From Lachnoclostridium sp. UBA3262 (lineage in GTDB: Bacteria; Bacillota; Clostridia; Lachnospirales; Lachnospiraceae), in the NCBI GenBank assembly GCA_002362575.1, contig DEUM01000060.1, positions 1-47,798 on the forward strand: a stretch of DNA of 47,798 nucleotides, given 5' to 3'. The notes below the pieces were generated by a model. That model did no database searches, had not been told where the DNA came from, and saw nothing but the letters and a program-made list of their open reading frames with translations. The position numbers and the translations under genes were made by a program. Below are positions 1 through 7,878 of the stretch, piece after piece (position 1 is the stretch's first letter; each line of letters starts with the position of its first letter).

Positions 1-626
1 TAGGTAATAGACGACTGGGAGGTTGCTTTTCAGTATGTCAGTGAAATTGAAAAAATCTGGAATGCAGAGATTACTTCCCATAAAGAGAATGGGTATATCG
101 TGAAAAATGCAGGCTGGAATTCGGATATCCCGGTAGACGGCACGATATCGTTTGGGATGATTGTTTCTTACGATAGTGAATTTACTTATCCGACGGAATA
201 CTACCTCACCCGTGAGTGCATGGCGGTGGCGAACGAAGACTATACCATGGAGTACACAGAGGAAGCCCGGTGGGATAACCATGTAAAAGGAAAGATTTCT
301 ATCTCAAACAAGGGAAGCCGCGTTATCGAGGACTGGAAACTGAACCTTGACAGTAACTTGAAAATTGAAAGCATATGGGATGCCTCCGTCCTCTCTACCT
401 ATGAAACTATCCAGTGCATAGACAATGCGGAAAAGAACTGTAATATCGGCGTCGGGAAAACAGTCGAGTTTGGATTTATTGCTTCCTGTCACTGATTCCT
501 AAGGAAGATAAGAATACAGAAAAGGAATGGGAGTTAGAAGGGTGTCATATCAATGGCGATTATCTGGATTTTGGAGTTACAGCCTGTAAAACAGGGAAAA
601 GAAAATACAGTATATTCACTATATAA
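1..626 (+). pseudogene. Decayed CBM2-like carbohydrate-binding protein (3' part)
   Basis: The frame is open from position 4 to a TGA at 493-495. It encodes one and a half copies of a CBM2-like (cellulose-binding type) beta-sandwich. The half-repeat containing VIDDWEVAF and ISFGMIVSY is matched by a second with VIEDWKLNL and VEFGFIASC. The homology begins directly after an in-frame TAG at 1-3, where a residue such as Lys would be expected. After the TGA, coding-like sequence (LIPKEDKNTEKEWELEGCH) resumes in another frame from about 492 to a TAA at 624-626. A nonsense codon and a frameshift together suggest a broken gene; the 5' part lies outside the window. The GTG/ATG-like codons near 100 have no good ribosome binding site. 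The CBM2-like assignment rests on motif resemblance only. Confidence 0.55.
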
Positions 627-666
627 AGAAAAGTGAGTTTTAGAAAATAGCAAGGAGGAAACTATT

Positions 667-1881
667 ATGAAAAAAAGTCTATCAGTATTTCTTATTTTAT
701 CGCTGTTATTATCCACTATTTTGATACCAGCGCAATTACAGGCAGAGGAAAAAGAGGAGGAGATAAATAATACAATTACCTGTGAATGGCAGGATAATAA
801 TAAAACATTAGTCTTAAAGGGAAAGGGAAGGCTCGCTGATTCGGAATGGGTAAATAAAGTGAAAGTTTGGTATCCGACGCTGGAAAAGTTGGTAATTAGT
901 GAGGGAATTACATCAATAGGCACTGGTTATGTAAATGAATTTATTTCGGAAAAGATAAAGAGCTTGGTATTCCCAGAAGGTTTACAAGTATTAGAAAGTG
1001 GAGTACTTTTTTCCTGTGAAAAAAATATACAAAATATTAAGCTCCCTTCTACATTAAAAAGAATTGAAAATGGTGCGATTACCGTAGCTGAAGGTCTAAT
1101 GTCATTAAAAATTCCTGATTCGGTTACTTATATTGGGGAAGATAATTTTACATATTGCCCATATTTAAAGAAACTGACTTTGCCCAAATCTTTAAAAGAA
1201 TGTAAGACAACTATGGTACAGTGCCCAGCCCTCAAAACGGTGGTAAACCGTTCTTCGCTTTCAATCCCTCTGGATAATTGTAAAAAAAGGAAAACTTGGT
1301 ATGTAGACGGAAAGAAAAAAAGCAAAGTTCCAGCAGGGGAAACGGCAAAGTCGAAAGGGAAAAAATATAAAATTAAATATGATTTAAAAGGAGGAAAGGC
1401 GAAATGCAAACTTCCGAAAACATACCGCTATGGCAGCGATTTAAAACTTCCAATGAAAAAGATTTTTAAGAAGGGATATTACCTTTTAGCATGGAGGATA
1501 GAGGAGTTTGAAAACAGCCATTATCCATATCATTCCAGCATAGGGGTATCTACACACGGAACAGTAAAACCGAGCCCAATCTGGATTAAGTATAAGGTAA
1601 AAAATGTAAAAGGGAAAAAAATAAAAATATCTGTTGAAGGTCATAAAAAGGTATCGGCTGCTGGATTTATCACACGCTACGCGACCAAAAAAGATATGTC
1701 AAATGCGAAATATTGTCCGTCGGATGGTTTTGGAAATGACCTTACTTGGGGCAGGAAAACGAGCAAATATACACTAAAAGGACTAAAAAAGGGGAAGAAA
1801 TATTACATCCAAATAGCAGCAAGATATAGTGAGGATATTGGACCGTGGTGTGGTAAACGTTGTGTGAAAGTAAAAAAGTAA
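667..1881 (+). CDS. Secreted BspA-like leucine-rich-repeat protein with InlB-type repeat and Fn3-like tail
   Basis: This 404-residue exported surface protein starts with a Sec signal peptide (about residues 1-27, KK then a Leu/Ile-rich core, ending near LQAEE). Residues about 70-185 carry BspA/LRR_5-type repeats (LVISEGITSIG, LVFPEGLQVLE, IKLPSTLKRIENGA, LKIPDSVTYIGEDNF, LTLPKSLKECK). Residues about 230-300 resemble a Listeria-Bacteroides (InlB B/Flg_new) repeat (IKYDLKGGKAKCKLPKTYRYG). The last 100 residues form a fibronectin-III-like domain ending YTLKGLKKGKKYYIQIAARYS, a tail common in Lachnospiraceae surface proteins. The start is set by AAGGAGG about 8 bases before ATG. No sortase motif or membrane anchor is visible, so it is either released or held non-covalently. 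A role in adhesion or binding is inferred from the family. Confidence 0.85.
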   Translation: MKKSLSVFLILSLLLSTILIPAQLQAEEKEEEINNTITCEWQDNNKTLVLKGKGRLADSEWVNKVKVWYPTLEKLVISEGITSIGTGYVNEFISEKIKSLVFPEGLQVLESGVLFSCEKNIQNIKLPSTLKRIENGAITVAEGLMSLKIPDSVTYIGEDNFTYCPYLKKLTLPKSLKECKTTMVQCPALKTVVNRSSLSIPLDNCKKRKTWYVDGKKKSKVPAGETAKSKGKKYKIKYDLKGGKAKCKLPKTYRYGSDLKLPMKKIFKKGYYLLAWRIEEFENSHYPYHSSIGVSTHGTVKPSPIWIKYKVKNVKGKKIKISVEGHKKVSAAGFITRYATKKDMSNAKYCPSDGFGNDLTWGRKTSKYTLKGLKKGKKYYIQIAARYSEDIGPWCGKRCVKVKK

Positions 1882-1921
1882 TCAGCAAGAAATAGTATGG
1901 CTTCTTGGAACTATATTTTAG

Positions 1922-1956
1922 AAAAAACAGTCTGGCAAATTTGCTTGCCAGACTGT
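1922..1956 (-). terminator. Terminator of thyX
   Basis: A 12-bp stem, ACAGTCTGGCAA paired with TTGCCAGACTGT, spans 1927-1956. On the minus strand it is followed by a U-run (A-run at 1922-1927 on the plus strand). It lies between the convergent BspA-like gene and thyX and may serve both. Confidence 0.85.
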
Positions 1957-1965
1957 TTGCAATTC

Positions 1966-2613
1966 TTATTCTATTTCCATATCGGCAAAGAAAACAGGTA
2001 ATTTCTCCTTAAATTCTTTTAGTGCGATATTTGCAATTTCCCTCATCTGTGGGTGTGCATGAGAATCGCACCGCAGATGAAAGAAGTTTCTCCACGAGCG
2101 TAGGTTCATCGTGACAACAATTTCTGTCTTCAGGCTGTTTGGCAGGATGGAGCGTGCTTCCTGCGGAGTGGCTCCAAGCTGCAGCATACGGAAATAGGAT
2201 TTTTCTGCATACTCCATTGCCTCTGTCCATACCTCGTATTTGGCACGGTCATTCTCTTTGGATAAATCATACTCAAATCCACTTGCCAAATCAATGACGG
2301 TAACCTGATTGTTAAACTTGTCCCCGGCATAGTTACAGTAACGAGTGCTTTCCTGACTATAGCTGGCGATACGGTGGCGGACAATCTCATGGGTAATGCC
2401 GCGGTCACAAATCATACGCACAGTAACCGACTCATGTTCAATGACGGATTCGTGTCCCCGGTTCAGAATATTTCGGATAAAGCGTTCAGCAGATTCCTCT
2501 GTAATTTTCCCTTCGCTTTTATAGCAGACACGACCTATTTTTTCTATTTTACGAATCATTTCATCGTAATCTTTCATATCAATGATTTCGATACTTGGTT
2601 TAATAACGTTCAT
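1966..2613 (-). CDS. thyX: Flavin-dependent thymidylate synthase ThyX
   Basis: ThyX makes dTMP from dUMP using methylene-tetrahydrofolate and FAD/NADPH, releasing tetrahydrofolate, unlike ThyA. The 215-residue product carries the ThyX signature RHRIASYSQESTRY (RHRxxSxxxxSxR), the HESVIEHESV segment and the C-terminal RSWRNFFHLRCDSHAHPQMR substrate-binding stretch. An open frame continues upstream to 2913, but that extension runs antisense through the T-box leader and its promoter. The real start is the ATG at 2613-2611, preceded by GAGGAGGAGAAGG. It is convergent with the BspA-like gene and divergent from thrS. The family usually forms a homotetramer in the cytoplasm. Confidence 0.96.
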   Translation of the reverse strand: MNVIKPSIEIIDMKDYDEMIRKIEKIGRVCYKSEGKITEESAERFIRNILNRGHESVIEHESVTVRMICDRGITHEIVRHRIASYSQESTRYCNYAGDKFNNQVTVIDLASGFEYDLSKENDRAKYEVWTEAMEYAEKSYFRMLQLGATPQEARSILPNSLKTEIVVTMNLRSWRNFFHLRCDSHAHPQMREIANIALKEFKEKLPVFFADMEIE

Positions 2614-2676
2614 CCTTCTCCTCCTCTTATTATAGTATACAAGAAGTTCGACAGGAAAACAATAAGTATTTTCCAG

Positions 2677-2705
2677 TTGACTTTTTGAAACGACGATACT
2701 ATAAT
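2677..2705 (+). promoter_or_regulatory. Sigma-A promoter of the thrS leader
   Basis: TTGACT (2677-2682), a 17-base spacer, then TATAAT (2700-2705). It drives the T-box leader and lies in the thyX-thrS divergent gap. Confidence 0.88.
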
Positions 2706-2990
2706 AACGATAACACGTTGATGAGACGAGTAGGACGTGAAACATGCCAGAGAGAGGCACACTGCCCGGTAGGTCATCGGGCTTTGCTGGAAGTGCTTTC
2801 ATGGGAAGCGTTTGAAAACTACCTCGGAGTGGCCCCAATCCGGCCCGGTGGACGCCGTTATCGTCAGAATGAAGCCGGGAAATTTTTGATATGAAGAATG
2901 TCAGGATTTCCAAAAAGGGTGGAACCGCGAGATGATACAGCCTCGTCCCTTCTTAAATGACAAGAAGTTGGGATGGGGCTTTTTGTATGG
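2706..2990 (+). promoter_or_regulatory. T-box riboswitch upstream of thrS
   Basis: This leader senses uncharged tRNA-Thr and controls readthrough into thrS. The T-box core AGGGTGGAACCGCG is at 2916-2929. Stem I is closed by CGATAAC (about 2707) with GTTATCG (about 2856). An AGTA-type bulge lies near 2728. The antiterminator forms when the AAGGG and CGAG segments around 2915-2931 pair with CTCG and CCCTT near 2942-2951. The competing terminator occupies 2940-2984. The UGGA in the T-box bulge predicts pairing with a tRNA whose discriminator base is U. The specifier triplet is uncertain; ACG at 2852-2854, just inside the closing helix, is a possible Thr codon. The thrS assignment follows from the downstream gene. 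Confidence 0.93.
2940..2984 (+). terminator. T-box regulated terminator
   Basis: GCCTCGTCCC with TTCTT pairs with AAGAA and GGGATGGGGC, followed by TTTTT at 2980-2984. The 5' arm overlaps the antiterminator, so the two structures exclude each other. Confidence 0.9.
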
Positions 2991-3036
2991 TGAATAAATT
3001 ACACATCCAAATTTTGAAAAGGAAGGAATGAATGGA

Positions 3037-4995
3037 ATGAAGGTAACATTAAAGGACGGTTCAAGCAAAGAGTATGCACAGGCAATGCCGATTATTGATA
3101 TTGCAAAGGACATTAGCGAAGGGCTTGCCAGAGTGGCATGTGCGGCTGAGCTTGACGGAAAAGTAGTGGATTTGAGAACAGAAGTTGAGGGGGAGCATAC
3201 CCTGAATATTTTGACATTTGACAGCGATGAGGGAAAAGCGGCATATCGCCATACTGCATCCCATGTACTGGCACAGGCGATAAAACGGTTATATCCTGAG
3301 GCAAAGTGTGCCATTGGGCCGTCAATTGAGGATGGTTTCTATTATGATTTTGACATGGAATCCCTCGACAGAGAGGCACTGGATAAGATAGAAAAAGAGA
3401 TGAAGAAGATAGTGAAGGAGGGTGCTGCTCTGGAACGTTTTACCCTGCCGCGGGAGGAAGCCATTGAATTGATGAAAAAGAGGGAGGAGCCATATAAGGT
3501 TGAGCTGATTGAAGATTTGCCGGAGGACGCCGAGATTTCTTTTTACCAGCAGGGCGAATATATTGACTTGTGTGCAGGCCCGCACCTGATGAGCACAAAG
3601 CCGTTAAAGGCGATGAAATTGATATCTTCTTCCGGTGCTTACTGGAGAGGGAGTGAGAAAAATAAAATGCTTACCCGTGTATATGGTACAGCATATACGA
3701 AGAAAGCGGATTTAGAGGCGCATCTGGCGCATTTAGAGGATATTAAAAAGCGCGACCACAATAAGCTGGGGCGTGAGCTGGAGCTGTTTACAACGGTGGA
3801 TGTTATCGGACAGGGACTTCCGCTTCTCATGCCAAAGGGCGTCCAGATTATCCAGACGCTTCAGAGATGGATTGAGGATGAAGAAGAAAAGCGCGGCTAT
3901 ATGAGAACAAAAACGCCGCTTATGGCAAAATCCGATTTGTACAAAATTTCCGGTCATTGGGACCATTATAAGGAAGGGATGTTTGTACTGGGGGATGAAG
4001 AAAAGGACAAAGAAGTATTTGCCCTGCGCCCGATGACATGTCCTTTCCAGTATTATGTTTTTAAGGCAAGCCAGAAATCCTACCGTGATTTGCCGTGCCG
4101 CTATGGGGAGACTTCTACCCTGTTCCGGAATGAGGATTCGGGGGAAATGCATGGACTGACAAGGGTAAGGCAGTTTACGATTTCCGAGGGGCATTTGATT
4201 GTAAGGCCGGACCAGATGGTGCAGGAGTTTAAGGACTGTATCGCACTGGCGCAGTATTGTCTGCAGACTCTCGGCGTTGAGGAGGATGTGACGTATCATT
4301 TATCGAAATGGGATCCTGAGAACCCGGAGAAATATATAGGCGAGCCGGAGGTCTGGGAAGAAACGGAGGGACATATCCGGAATATTCTGGAGGAGCTGGA
4401 AATCCCATTTACGGAAGATGTAGGAGAAGCTGCTTTCTATGGTCCAAAGGTAGACATCAACACAAAGAATGTATATGGTAAGGAAGATACAATGATTACC
4501 ATTCAGTGGGATGCGCTGCTTGCAGAACAGTTTGATATGTATTATATTGATGAAAAGGGAGATAAAGTGCGTCCGTATATTATACACAGAACCTCTATGG
4601 GTTGCTATGAGAGGACACTGGCGTGGTTGATTGAGAAATATGCGGGAGCATTTCCAACATGGTTAAGTCCGGAGCAGGTTCGTGTACTTCCGATTTCTGA
4701 GAAATATGCGGATTATGCGGCAAAGGTTGAACAGGAGTTAAAGGACAATGGAATCCGCTGTTCGGTGGATGGACGTTCTGAGAAAATCGGGTATAAAATC
4801 CGTGAAGCACGTCTGCAAAAGCTGCCATATATGGTTGTCGTCGGGCAAAAAGAGGAAGATGAGAATCTGGTTTCCGTGCGCAGTCGTTTTAAAGGAGACG
4901 AGGGGCAGAAAAAGCTGGATGAGTTTATAAATGATATCTGTAAAGAAATCAGGACGAAGGAAATCCGCAAGGTAGAGATGGAAACAGAACAGTGA
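3037..4995 (+). CDS. thrS: Threonyl-tRNA synthetase
   Basis: This enzyme charges tRNA-Thr with threonine in the cytoplasm. From the chosen start the protein has 652 residues: a TGS domain (about 1-62), the SAD editing-type domain with HTASH, a class II catalytic core and a C-terminal anticodon-binding domain (from about 545, VRVLPISEKY). The zinc/threonine ligands Cys335, His386 and His517 line up with the E. coli trio. Motif 2 is TLFRNEDSGEMHGLTRVRQF. The usual QDD before the second ligand is ISE here, a variant I consider tolerated in Clostridia. An ATG at 3028 is only two bases from the AAGGAAGG site, whereas ATG 3037 has proper spacing and starts at the conserved MKVTLKDG, so 3037 is preferred. 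It is controlled by the T-box leader. Confidence 0.97.
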   Translation: MKVTLKDGSSKEYAQAMPIIDIAKDISEGLARVACAAELDGKVVDLRTEVEGEHTLNILTFDSDEGKAAYRHTASHVLAQAIKRLYPEAKCAIGPSIEDGFYYDFDMESLDREALDKIEKEMKKIVKEGAALERFTLPREEAIELMKKREEPYKVELIEDLPEDAEISFYQQGEYIDLCAGPHLMSTKPLKAMKLISSSGAYWRGSEKNKMLTRVYGTAYTKKADLEAHLAHLEDIKKRDHNKLGRELELFTTVDVIGQGLPLLMPKGVQIIQTLQRWIEDEEEKRGYMRTKTPLMAKSDLYKISGHWDHYKEGMFVLGDEEKDKEVFALRPMTCPFQYYVFKASQKSYRDLPCRYGETSTLFRNEDSGEMHGLTRVRQFTISEGHLIVRPDQMVQEFKDCIALAQYCLQTLGVEEDVTYHLSKWDPENPEKYIGEPEVWEETEGHIRNILEELEIPFTEDVGEAAFYGPKVDINTKNVYGKEDTMITIQWDALLAEQFDMYYIDEKGDKVRPYIIHRTSMGCYERTLAWLIEKYAGAFPTWLSPEQVRVLPISEKYADYAAKVEQELKDNGIRCSVDGRSEKIGYKIREARLQKLPYMVVVGQKEEDENLVSVRSRFKGDEGQKKLDEFINDICKEIRTKEIRKVEMETEQ

Positions 4996-5035
4996 AATAT
5001 GCGCAAAAGGCGAGCGCAGATTGGAGGAAAGTAAA

Positions 5036-5338
5036 ATGCAGGATGATTGGAAAGCAAATGTAAAAGCGATTGTATCTTTGGTATTGGCATGCCTCTCGAT
5101 ATTGTGTTGCTGTGCATGGTATTTAGCACTGGCACTCGGAGTGACGGCTGTCGTGCTGGGGATTCTGGGTGTCCGGGATGAAAATCCAAATCAGCAGGAT
5201 GCTGCCATCGCAGGGATTGTCGTTGGTGCGGTCGGAACTGCCTTAGCGATTACGGTAGCAGTGATGCACATTATGATTTATGCTGGAATTGCAAGCGGTA
5301 ATATTATTGCTGCGATTCATTCCGGTATGCTGGGTTAG
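5036..5338 (+). CDS. Small DUF4190-like membrane protein
   Basis: This 100-residue protein has two hydrophobic segments (about 12-42, containing the CCC cluster LSILCCCAWYLALALGVTAVVLGILG, and about 55-85, AGIVVGAVGTALAITVAVMHIMIYAGI). They are separated by a polar loop, RDENPNQQDAA. The Gly-rich paired helices match DUF4190-type proteins. ATG 5036 is chosen because GGAGG sits nine bases upstream; an in-frame TTG at 5021 would lie upstream of that site. It lies 40 bases after thrS and 15 bases before a second protein of the same type, so the two are probably cotranscribed. The function is unknown. Confidence 0.8.
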   Translation: MQDDWKANVKAIVSLVLACLSILCCCAWYLALALGVTAVVLGILGVRDENPNQQDAAIAGIVVGAVGTALAITVAVMHIMIYAGIASGNIIAAIHSGMLG

Positions 5339-5353
5339 AGAGGAGGAGCGTAA

Positions 5354-5860
5354 ATGGAAAATGAAAATCAGAATACAGAGATAGAGCAGGAAAAAGGCCG
5401 TTTTGATACGCCGGTAACGGACACACCAATGCAGGCGCAAAACGAACCGCAGGTTCAGCCTAGGCAGTACCAGCAGACAGTGAAATTACCAAATGAACCG
5501 GTAAAGCATATGAGTCTGGGAGTGGCATCTATCGTACTGGGCGGAATCTCTATGATGTGCTGCTGGATGTATGGACTCGGAGTGATTCCCGCGTTGATTG
5601 GTGCTATTTTCGGGTTGATTGCGCTGATAAAAGGCGAAAAGAGGGCGCGTGTCTTAGGGGGAATTGGACTAGGTCTGAGTCTGGTCGGTCTTATACTTGG
5701 GATTGTCATGATTGTCACCTATGCTTCCATGATAAACTGGAATAATGTGACGATAGAGAATTTAATGACGATACAGGATATCGATCCGGATAACAGAGAT
5801 GAGGTACTCCGGTGGCTGCAGCAGTTTTTTAACATAGATATCTCGAGATATGTTTACTAG
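5354..5860 (+). CDS. DUF4190-like membrane protein
   Basis: This 168-residue protein has a polar Gln/Glu/Pro-rich N-terminus (1-55) and two Gly-rich membrane helices (about 55-85 and 95-123, GGIGLGLSLVGLILGIVMIVTYAS). A short C-terminal tail ends IDPDNRDEVLRWLQQFF. A CC pair in helix 1 (MMCCWMYG) echoes the cysteine cluster of the preceding gene, suggesting a duplicated pair. The start is supported by GAGGAGCG. Its last four bases overlap the convergent DUF2752 gene. The function is unknown; proteins with this fold often neighbour DUF2752 and TM2-domain proteins. Confidence 0.82.
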   Translation: MENENQNTEIEQEKGRFDTPVTDTPMQAQNEPQVQPRQYQQTVKLPNEPVKHMSLGVASIVLGGISMMCCWMYGLGVIPALIGAIFGLIALIKGEKRARVLGGIGLGLSLVGLILGIVMIVTYASMINWNNVTIENLMTIQDIDPDNRDEVLRWLQQFFNIDISRYVY

Positions 5861-6285
5861 ACTAACAGTGTCAAGGTAAAATTTTTTAGAAACCATTGTA
5901 TAAATATAATGGCGATGCCGATATAAACGTAGACAGTGTGGAAGTGCAGAAATGGGAAACTTCGCCTGTCTGCGTTTTTATGGTTTCCGTGGTTTACTAT
6001 GACAGAAACCGTATTCCATATAAGGAAAATGCCAAAGCATGCCGCCGTATAAGGTACGAGGGGATGGTAGCGGAAGCTTTCCAAAATGTTCCCGGCAGCA
6101 AGAGAGCAGATAGCATGCGTTCCGCCACAGCCGGGGCAGTAGTATCCGGTAGCCAGATAGAAGGAGCAGGGAAATCCCAGGTCGGTTATGACAAGGATTC
6201 CGGTATTTTGTAAAACTGCAACAAAAATAAGAAGCGTAAACAAAACCAGCCCGATTATATAAAAGATTTTATCTGTACGGTTCAA
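5857..6285 (-). CDS. DUF2752 family membrane protein
   Basis: This 142-residue protein has about three membrane segments (10-30, 78-97, 117-135) and the DUF2752 signature YYCPGCGGTHAICSLAAGNILESFRYHPLVPY, a CPxCG knuckle followed by a conserved Gly and His/Pro. It starts at TTG (6285-6283), which has a strong AAGGGGGT site six bases upstream; no ATG or GTG alternative is available. It is convergent with the DUF4190-like pair and overlaps the second by four bases. The molecular function of DUF2752 is not known. Confidence 0.85.
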   Translation of the reverse strand: MNRTDKIFYIIGLVLFTLLIFVAVLQNTGILVITDLGFPCSFYLATGYYCPGCGGTHAICSLAAGNILESFRYHPLVPYTAACFGIFLIWNTVSVIVNHGNHKNADRRSFPFLHFHTVYVYIGIAIIFIQWFLKNFTLTLLV

Positions 6286-6316
6286 GAATATACCCCCTTA
6301 CAAGAATATAAATGTA

Positions 6317-6345
6317 ATTTTACAATGAAAAACAGAGAAAGACAA
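6317..6345 (-). promoter_or_regulatory. Promoter of the DUF2752 gene
   Basis: On the minus strand: TTGTCT (6345-6340), a 17-base spacer, TAAAAT (6322-6317). It lies about 30 bases upstream of the TTG start. Confidence 0.6.
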
Positions 6346-6374
6346 TGAGAAATATTATATTTTGAAAAATTTTC

Positions 6375-6404
6375 TTGACAGTACATGCGGTTGTGTGCTA
6401 CTAT
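6375..6404 (+). promoter_or_regulatory. Promoter of the infC-rpmI-rplT operon
   Basis: TTGACA (6375-6380), an 18-base spacer, TACTAT (6399-6404). It precedes a leader of about 230 bases. Confidence 0.75.
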
Positions 6405-6409
6405 GCTAG

Positions 6410-6639
6410 AGGTATGAAAAGCAGAGTTATCCACTCTCACCTTGTCACATAGCAGAGTTTTTCAGTGCTATCACGTGCCAATGGTTTTAATTATTTTCAG
6501 AAATGAACGTTTTGCATATGTGTTTTCATATGGCAGGAATAATTGTGTGGATAGCTGGCTTTTAGAAACGGTTATCTACTTTTTTTATGCGGCTGTTTAT
6601 GCGGCTGCAGGATTTTCATTTATCAGGAGGTAAGGAACA
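6410..6639 (+). promoter_or_regulatory. infC operon leader, probable L20-type attenuator
   Basis: The long untranslated leader before infC can form two exclusive folds. GTTATCCAC (6426-6434) can pair with GTGGATAGC (6547-6555, eight of nine). Alternatively the second segment joins a terminator hairpin at 6549-6587. In Firmicutes this operon is autoregulated by ribosomal protein L20 binding such a leader and promoting termination. Position and fold agree with that, but an Rfam L20_leader match was not tested. Confidence 0.65.
6549..6587 (+). terminator. Leader terminator before infC
   Basis: GGATAGCTGG pairs with CGGTTATCTA, including G-U pairs, around a loop containing CTTTTAGAAA. A run of seven T follows (6580-6586). 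It is probably the regulated terminator of the L20-type leader. Confidence 0.65.
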
Positions 6640-7146
6640 ATAGGCGATTTAATGATTAACGAGCAAATTCGTGACAGAGAGGTCCGTGTTATCGGCCCGG
6701 ATGGGGAGCAGCTTGGTATTATGTCAGCAAAGGAAGCATATTTCAAGGCAAAGGATGCTAATCTTGATTTGGTAAAGATTGCTCCGACGGCAAAGCCGCC
6801 GGTATGCAAAATTATCAATTACGGCAAATATCGCTATGAGCTGTCCAGAAAAGCGAAGGAAGCAAAGAAGAAACAAAAAACAGTGGAAACGAAAGAGATT
6901 CGTCTTTCGCCAAATATTGATACCAACGACCTGAATACGAAAGTAAATCAGGCGCGCAAGTTCCTGCAGAAGGGCGCAAAGGTTAAGGTTGCACTGCGTT
7001 TCCGGGGACGTGAGATGGCGCATAAGGATGTCGGTAGGGAAATTCTGGATTCTTTCTTTGAGAAGCTGGAGGAAGTTGCAGTTGTTGACAAGCCTGCCAA
7101 AATGGAAGGAAGAAGTATGGTAATGTTTTTATCAGCCACAAAATAA
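6640..7146 (+). CDS. infC: Translation initiation factor IF-3, ATA start
   Basis: IF-3 binds the 30S subunit, prevents premature 50S joining and checks start-codon pairing. The protein shows the N-domain MINEQIRDREVRVIGPDGEQLGI, a Lys-rich linker near residues 75-90, and the C-domain KEIRLSPNIDTNDLNTKVNQARKFL with RFRGREMAHKD. The nearest ATG (6652) has no ribosome binding site at normal distance. An in-frame ATA at 6640 lies eight bases after AGGAGGT (6625-6631) and adds residues Met-Gly-Asp-Leu, so it is probably the true start. infC commonly uses a discriminated start codon (AUU in E. coli), which allows IF-3 to repress its own synthesis. From ATA the protein has 168 residues. Confidence 0.95.
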   Translation: MGDLMINEQIRDREVRVIGPDGEQLGIMSAKEAYFKAKDANLDLVKIAPTAKPPVCKIINYGKYRYELSRKAKEAKKKQKTVETKEIRLSPNIDTNDLNTKVNQARKFLQKGAKVKVALRFRGREMAHKDVGREILDSFFEKLEEVAVVDKPAKMEGRSMVMFLSATK

Positions 7147-7164
7147 TAACGGAGGAACAAAATA

Positions 7165-7368
7165 ATGGCAAAACAGAAAATGAAAACAAAAAGAGCTGCT
7201 GCAAAGCGCTTTAAAGTAACCGGAACCGGTAAATTAAAGAGAAACAAGGCAAATAAGAGCCACATTCTGACAAAAAAGACGACAAAGAGAAAAAGAAATC
7301 TCAGAAAGTCAACTTTGGTTGATGATACAAATGTAAAGACAATGAAAAAGATTATGCCATACAGCTAA
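7165..7368 (+). CDS. rpmI: Ribosomal protein L35
   Basis: This is a 67-residue, very basic protein with the L35 start MAKQKMKTKRAAAKRFKVTGTGK and central NKSHILTKKTTKRKRNLRK. It is part of the 50S subunit. It is the second gene of infC-rpmI-rplT, 18 bases after infC, with GGAGG upstream of ATG. Confidence 0.98.
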   Translation: MAKQKMKTKRAAAKRFKVTGTGKLKRNKANKSHILTKKTTKRKRNLRKSTLVDDTNVKTMKKIMPYS

Positions 7369-7393
7369 TGGCACGCAAGGAGGGAAATAACAA

Positions 7394-7750
7394 ATGGCTA
7401 GGATTAAAGGCGGATTAAACGCAAAGAAAAAGCATAAAAGAGTATTAAAGCTGGCAAAGGGCTATAGAGGTGCCAGAAGCAAGCAGTATCGTGTGGCAAA
7501 ACAGTCAGTTATGCGTGCACTTGAGGAGTCTTATACAGGTAGAAAGCAGAGAAAAAGACAGTTCAGACAGTTATGGATTGCCCGTATCAATGCGGCTGCA
7601 AGAATGAATGGTCTTTCTTACAGCAAATTTATGTATGGCTTGAAGCTGGCAGAGGTTGATGTAAACCGTAAGATGCTTTCCGAGATGGCAATCAGCGATC
7701 CGGATGGATTTACGGCATTGGTAGAAGTTGCTAAGAGTAAATTGGCATAA
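7394..7750 (+). CDS. rplT: Ribosomal protein L20
   Basis: This 118-residue 50S assembly protein binds 23S rRNA and, in this operon, represses its own expression through the leader RNA. The family sequence MARIKGGLNAKKKHKRVLKLAKGYRGARSK and IARINAAARMNGLSYSKFM is intact. It has full family length and sits 25 bases after rpmI with AAGGAGG. No U-tailed terminator follows before the next promoter at 7755. Confidence 0.98.
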   Translation: MARIKGGLNAKKKHKRVLKLAKGYRGARSKQYRVAKQSVMRALEESYTGRKQRKRQFRQLWIARINAAARMNGLSYSKFMYGLKLAEVDVNRKMLSEMAISDPDGFTALVEVAKSKLA

Positions 7751-7754
7751 ATTT

Positions 7755-7783
7755 TTGACTTTTTGTATAAAAGTTATTATACT
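7755..7783 (+). promoter_or_regulatory. Promoter of the M14 peptidase gene
   Basis: TTGACT (7755-7760), a 17-base spacer, TATACT (7778-7783). It starts only five bases after the rplT stop codon. Confidence 0.82.
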
Positions 7784-7786
7784 TAG

Positions 7787-7830
7787 CTTGACGGTGTCAA
7801 GTTAGAGGGGTATCTCACTAGGGGTACCCC
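7787..7830 (+). other. Two hairpins in the 5' leader of the M14 peptidase gene
   Basis: Right at the predicted transcript start, CTTGAC pairs with GTCAAG. Then AGGGGTA (about 7806-7812) pairs with TACCCCT (about 7825-7831). Neither is followed by a U-run, so they look like a structured or stabilising leader rather than a terminator. Confidence 0.5.
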
Positions 7831-7878
7831 TTCGTGTTAGAGCTTTAGCGAAAATAGGATAGAGAGGATGATTGTTCC

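Noticed and set aside
2614..2913. Upstream extension of the thyX frame to 315 residues
   Set aside because: It runs antisense through the thrS promoter and T-box leader and has no family homology. The ATG at 2613 has a strong ribosome binding site.
7787..7831. Hairpins after rplT as an rplT terminator
   Set aside because: They lie downstream of a good promoter for the next gene and have no U-run.
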